DNA from: an uncultured Candidatus Melainabacteria bacterium
GTDB lineage: Bacteria; Cyanobacteriota; Vampirovibrionia; LMEP-6097
Length of the DNA stretch: 23,775 bases
Reading direction: 5' to 3'
Assembly (NCBI GenBank): GCA_937927525.1
Contig: CALBDR010000074.1
Span: 1 to 23,775 of the forward strand
The position numbers and the translations under genes were made by a program. Below the pieces are notes generated by a model. It was given only the letters and a program-made list of their open reading frames with translations, searched no databases and had not been told where the DNA came from. Every line of letters begins with the position of its first letter. The first letter of the stretch is position 1. Below are positions 21,801-23,775 of the stretch, one piece after another.

Positions 21801-23775
21801 GCCCATTCTAGGTATTTGTTGCTAGAAACCATATGGCTAGCAACTGTACCACCGAGCGCAAGCCATTCTCTTGTGGCATCATAGTCGAGGAAAGGTTTTT
21901 TAGCTTGTTGTGGGTTGTCGATTAATACTAGTAAAGAGTCTGGGTTGTTAATTTCCATTAATAATCTTAACTCTACCAATTTATCAGTAAGCTCAATTAA
22001 TTCTCGATGGTCAGAGTTAAGCTGGATTACGTCACAAGACTGATATGCCATATATGGATCTTTGTAAAAGCCTTTTGTGAAGGTTTCTAGATACTTAAGC
22101 TCTGCTTTTAATTTATCTAGGTTTCCATATAAGTCCTCAACAAAGTTTTCATCATTATTGGCAAGCCTTTTATTTAAGACACTCCATTTTCTAAAGTCTG
22201 AACCATAGTTAAGAATACAAGCTTCTATTAATTCATAGTCAAATGGATTTTCTAAAGACGAAAAAATACTTACAAGTTTATCTATGCAGTTTAATGATAT
22301 TTCTTTTAATTCACCTGACATAAAGATATCAGGGTCTACAAATGGGTCAAAGACTCTAATCTCAAGTGGATACTCATGACTATCTACTTGTTTCTGGTAA
22401 AAGCCTTGGACTTCACCTAAAGATAGATTCTTTATAAATTTCTTTTGTTTAAGTAGTAATGCCATTAAATATTGATTAGCATTCTCTCTTTCATCTGAGA
22501 CATTACCTTTATAGGAGGCATTTAGAGCTATCTTTATCTCTGAATATTCTTTGTCTATATTTTTTCTATTATTAGCTGCATTTATAGCTTCGTTCATTAA
22601 TTCAATTCTTTGGAATATTCCTGATTCATTGATAACACGCGCGTGTTTTATAAGTTCAGCACTAAAGGCAGAGTATTCATTACCTTCATAATTCTCTTTT
22701 AAAGCATGAAGTATGAAAAGAGGTTCTTTGGTAATGCAGTAACCAGTAGAAGCCATGGTCCCTTGCTCCATGATATGAATACCGACTTTATGATTATCTC
22801 TACTATTGATAGTATCTCTAACTAGGTAGCCATCAATATCAAAGCTCTGGAAAACTCCTTGAAAGCTAATGGCTTTAGAGTACTGCAAGGCTCGGCACGT
22901 ATTCTCTATAACTTTTGCAGAACCAGCTTCTGAGCATGAGTTGAATAGGCTATTGTCAGTTTGGCTAACTAGGTCTATGTAGTTCTTACCTATTTGTAAG
23001 GCTTCATAGTCGTCTGCACCAAGCATACGCCCCATTAGATCTGTGATTGATGCTACAACGTTTTTACCAAAATCAATTCTAGAAGGGGCAACCGTAAATA
23101 GAAAATGGAAATCAGTATCAGTATTTTTTCGAGAGCTCACTGAATATCTATTCTCTAAGTCTTGCTCTTTGAGTAAGTCTTTGATTATATAAGTATCTAA
23201 GTAGCTTAACTTTGTTTTAGCAAAGGCTTTTGCCTCATCAATATTAATAAGCTGATAAAGTCTCTCTCTGAAACTATTCAAACGTGTTTTAGAATTAGAT
23301 TCATTTGTAAATAAAGAATCTTTGAGACCTTTTAATTCATTGAAGGCTTCAATATTATTTTTTTGAGCGACACAGAGCGCTGCAATATCTTGTTTAGCAT
23401 CTCGATATGACTCGATTAAATCTAGAATAGCTGTAAGTTTATCTACCTTGTTAATTATTACATTTAGCTCAAATTCTGATTTGAGCTGATATATGCTAAA
23501 TATTATTTCTGCAGATTTTTCAATAATTTCAATATATTGATTTTTTCTTTCCGTAATAAGCTCTTTCGAAAGTAATTCTGCTGAGGCATATATAGAAATT
23601 TCTTGCTCAAGTAAGTTCCTGAATTTTTCGATCAATGGACCAAAGAGGGTTGTCTCGAGTTGATAATGGAAACTAGTATTCTTCTGATCAGCAATTTGGA
23701 TCGCCTTGAAGAGACTAGGTGCCATACTGAAAGCAAGATCTTCAGCATTTTGCCATTTTATACTAGGTGTACCAG
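18812..23775 (-). CDS. Giant protein with C-terminal ATP-grasp-like region; N-terminus beyond the window
   Basis: The frame is open to the right edge. The first ATG is 23725, giving 1637 residues, but it has neither Shine-Dalgarno nor -10, and the 16 codons before it (PSIKWQNAEDLAFS...) look coding, so the true start is probably outside. Numbered from 23725, about 1-1100 are helical and charged with no domain I recognise; two short similar pieces occur, REWLALGG and DSWLVLGG. From about 1280 the sequence looks like an ATP-grasp ligase: LLKSSKESGGRGIS (Gly-rich loop near 1325), IVMQEFVPN (near 1359), YFTMRSFQSISGIKGYLF and NVTVNAGQGAKL (near 1425, the place of the metal-binding Asn and Gly-Gly). 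There is no signal peptide in the visible part. An acid-to-amine or acid-to-thiol ligation is inferred; the substrate is unknown. It is convergent with the 17270 gene. Confidence 0.65.
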   Translation of the reverse strand, partial: GTPSIKWQNAEDLAFSMAPSLFKAIQIADQKNTSFHYQLETTLFGPLIEKFRNLLEQEISIYASAELLSKELITERKNQYIEIIEKSAEIIFSIYQLKSEFELNVIINKVDKLTAILDLIESYRDAKQDIAALCVAQKNNIEAFNELKGLKDSLFTNESNSKTRLNSFRERLYQLINIDEAKAFAKTKLSYLDTYIIKDLLKEQDLENRYSVSSRKNTDTDFHFLFTVAPSRIDFGKNVVASITDLMGRMLGADDYEALQIGKNYIDLVSQTDNSLFNSCSEAGSAKVIENTCRALQYSKAISFQGVFQSFDIDGYLVRDTINSRDNHKVGIHIMEQGTMASTGYCITKEPLFILHALKENYEGNEYSAFSAELIKHARVINESGIFQRIELMNEAINAANNRKNIDKEYSEIKIALNASYKGNVSDERENANQYLMALLLKQKKFIKNLSLGEVQGFYQKQVDSHEYPLEIRVFDPFVDPDIFMSGELKEISLNCIDKLVSIFSSLENPFDYELIEACILNYGSDFRKWSVLNKRLANNDENFVEDLYGNLDKLKAELKYLETFTKGFYKDPYMAYQSCDVIQLNSDHRELIELTDKLVELRLLMEINNPDSLLVLIDNPQQAKKPFLDYDATREWLALGGTVASHMVSSNKYLEWAREVEQEKNWAKLHVQKLLVQELDEEQEKLYYQELKKNFEFLDLKRDLLKQKYFSAKTTSVSKKRLERYEHSLKTLSKLSQKKEIFDDYKNIDFDSWLVLGGRWVLNGETAQNINFIKNLFKDINVKSLELYVTEEKAITINTQSRLIKQSGSTKEADLLVLNAAESISFREEQEKENLYKVLKINLIDEQLKKYSSIKDPEKLIQISSGVFEKYITHYDASLEKKYKAWSELAAIILLYENFLNSIDPGFCNDLKNLIYSKDEIEQKENFEAIFGDHQENQGSLKNVAAKLKVKLPENGLDFLNSLIELLIFNQLITLTINCQDENIMINQLGSFFDLYLNIHEEDYPPYVYHKLCAGTVYGFDVDYFKENSSRERMFKLSFSTGQNIYKLLHKLVTKKTILNLCSSSYKDSLIGDYENGIIPLCYQHQTICIEERFWDCMKALRNFIRNYHDRHPLPIIIKGESANSQTLFGDGETSAKTIYIVGLSSIGKHSWDLPLVLRSPIFRDAKIDTNTKVSYSTVTCFAPHLNEDGHLKQIYTSFRPDYLEANNIKYIPPFENSERKYELNQYGFAHALINFESETELPKPSLIMSAHTHPQYVNGFTASLQIPEVWSYLNMLQMYSKTELTQILDLASIPSLKQINFNQAQFNSKVEINEYLKSEFKKYNCKYVEDWLLKSSKESGGRGISNVLNIHRDFDEIANFIIEKGQSDDIVMQEFVPNNAKAFIESEFLNEIKEVFVESGIALNTEKPSPDLYFTMRSFQSISGIKGYLFSVNAANVTVNAGQGAKLFYGEPIFIMPPYFANKLQHLLDNYGDSLLKKAIPEHAKIFAIKNKVKIYEHPGNISNIFMLNGLFDYIPYLYVTRELDLDGELIEQNFKVHCVENCFGGLDYFYNFRGVKEILVSERTHENSLLAIENLIKEIKSETNNRAEKNIDLELAVIELNSGLGQANLLQKALDNASQKFGEDRIDRFMFDEWITDLEQVALINLLNKE

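Overview
The window is AT-rich and gene-dense. It comes from a flagellated, outer-membrane-bearing bacterium: it carries a P-ring protein (FlgI) and a rod-cap/rod-binding protein (FlgJ). I see no tRNA, rRNA, IS element or CRISPR array. The lineage cannot be fixed from this window. An AT-rich, non-photosynthetic relative of the Cyanobacteria (Melainabacteria/Vampirovibrionia type) is only a guess.

Layout. 1-1288 (minus): 5' part of a group II PLP-dependent decarboxylase, preceded by a secreted coiled-coil/glycine-rich protein. 1374-2531 (plus): orphan 385-aa protein, followed by a 13-bp palindrome. 2669-3601 (plus): short sulfatase/alkaline-phosphatase-superfamily protein. 3607-5484 (minus): small basic protein and a SulP anion transporter with a STAS domain. 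5611-6489 (plus): class I glutamine amidotransferase of the peptidase C26/PuuD type, whose real start seems to be a non-canonical ATT or ATA. 6492-8455 (minus): a decay zone with an intact-looking 47-aa gene, a frameshifted mini-ORF, and a PAS-PAS-PAS-receiver signalling gene broken by a frameshift, an internal deletion and a nonsense codon.

8604-13494 (plus): a strong promoter, a small unknown gene, a TPR protein, then the flagellar set flgI - unknown glycine-zipper protein - flgJ. 13486-17107 (minus): an orotate-phosphoribosyltransferase-like protein with lost active-site residues, a PHP-type histidinol phosphatase, and a secreted beta-propeller with about 13 Asp-boxes. 17270-18802 (plus): orphan 510-aa protein. 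18812-23775 (minus): a giant protein of more than 1650 residues with an ATP-grasp-like C-terminal region; its N-terminus lies beyond the window.

Two kinds of translation start occur side by side. Several genes have a Shine-Dalgarno sequence. At least six have a -10-like hexamer only 5-9 bases before the start codon and no Shine-Dalgarno, which predicts leaderless or nearly leaderless mRNAs. The points most worth checking are the giant ATP-grasp-like protein, the broken PAS/receiver gene with its A_AAA_AAC heptamer, the ATT/ATA start, the degenerate phosphoribosyltransferase, and the unknown protein between flgI and flgJ.
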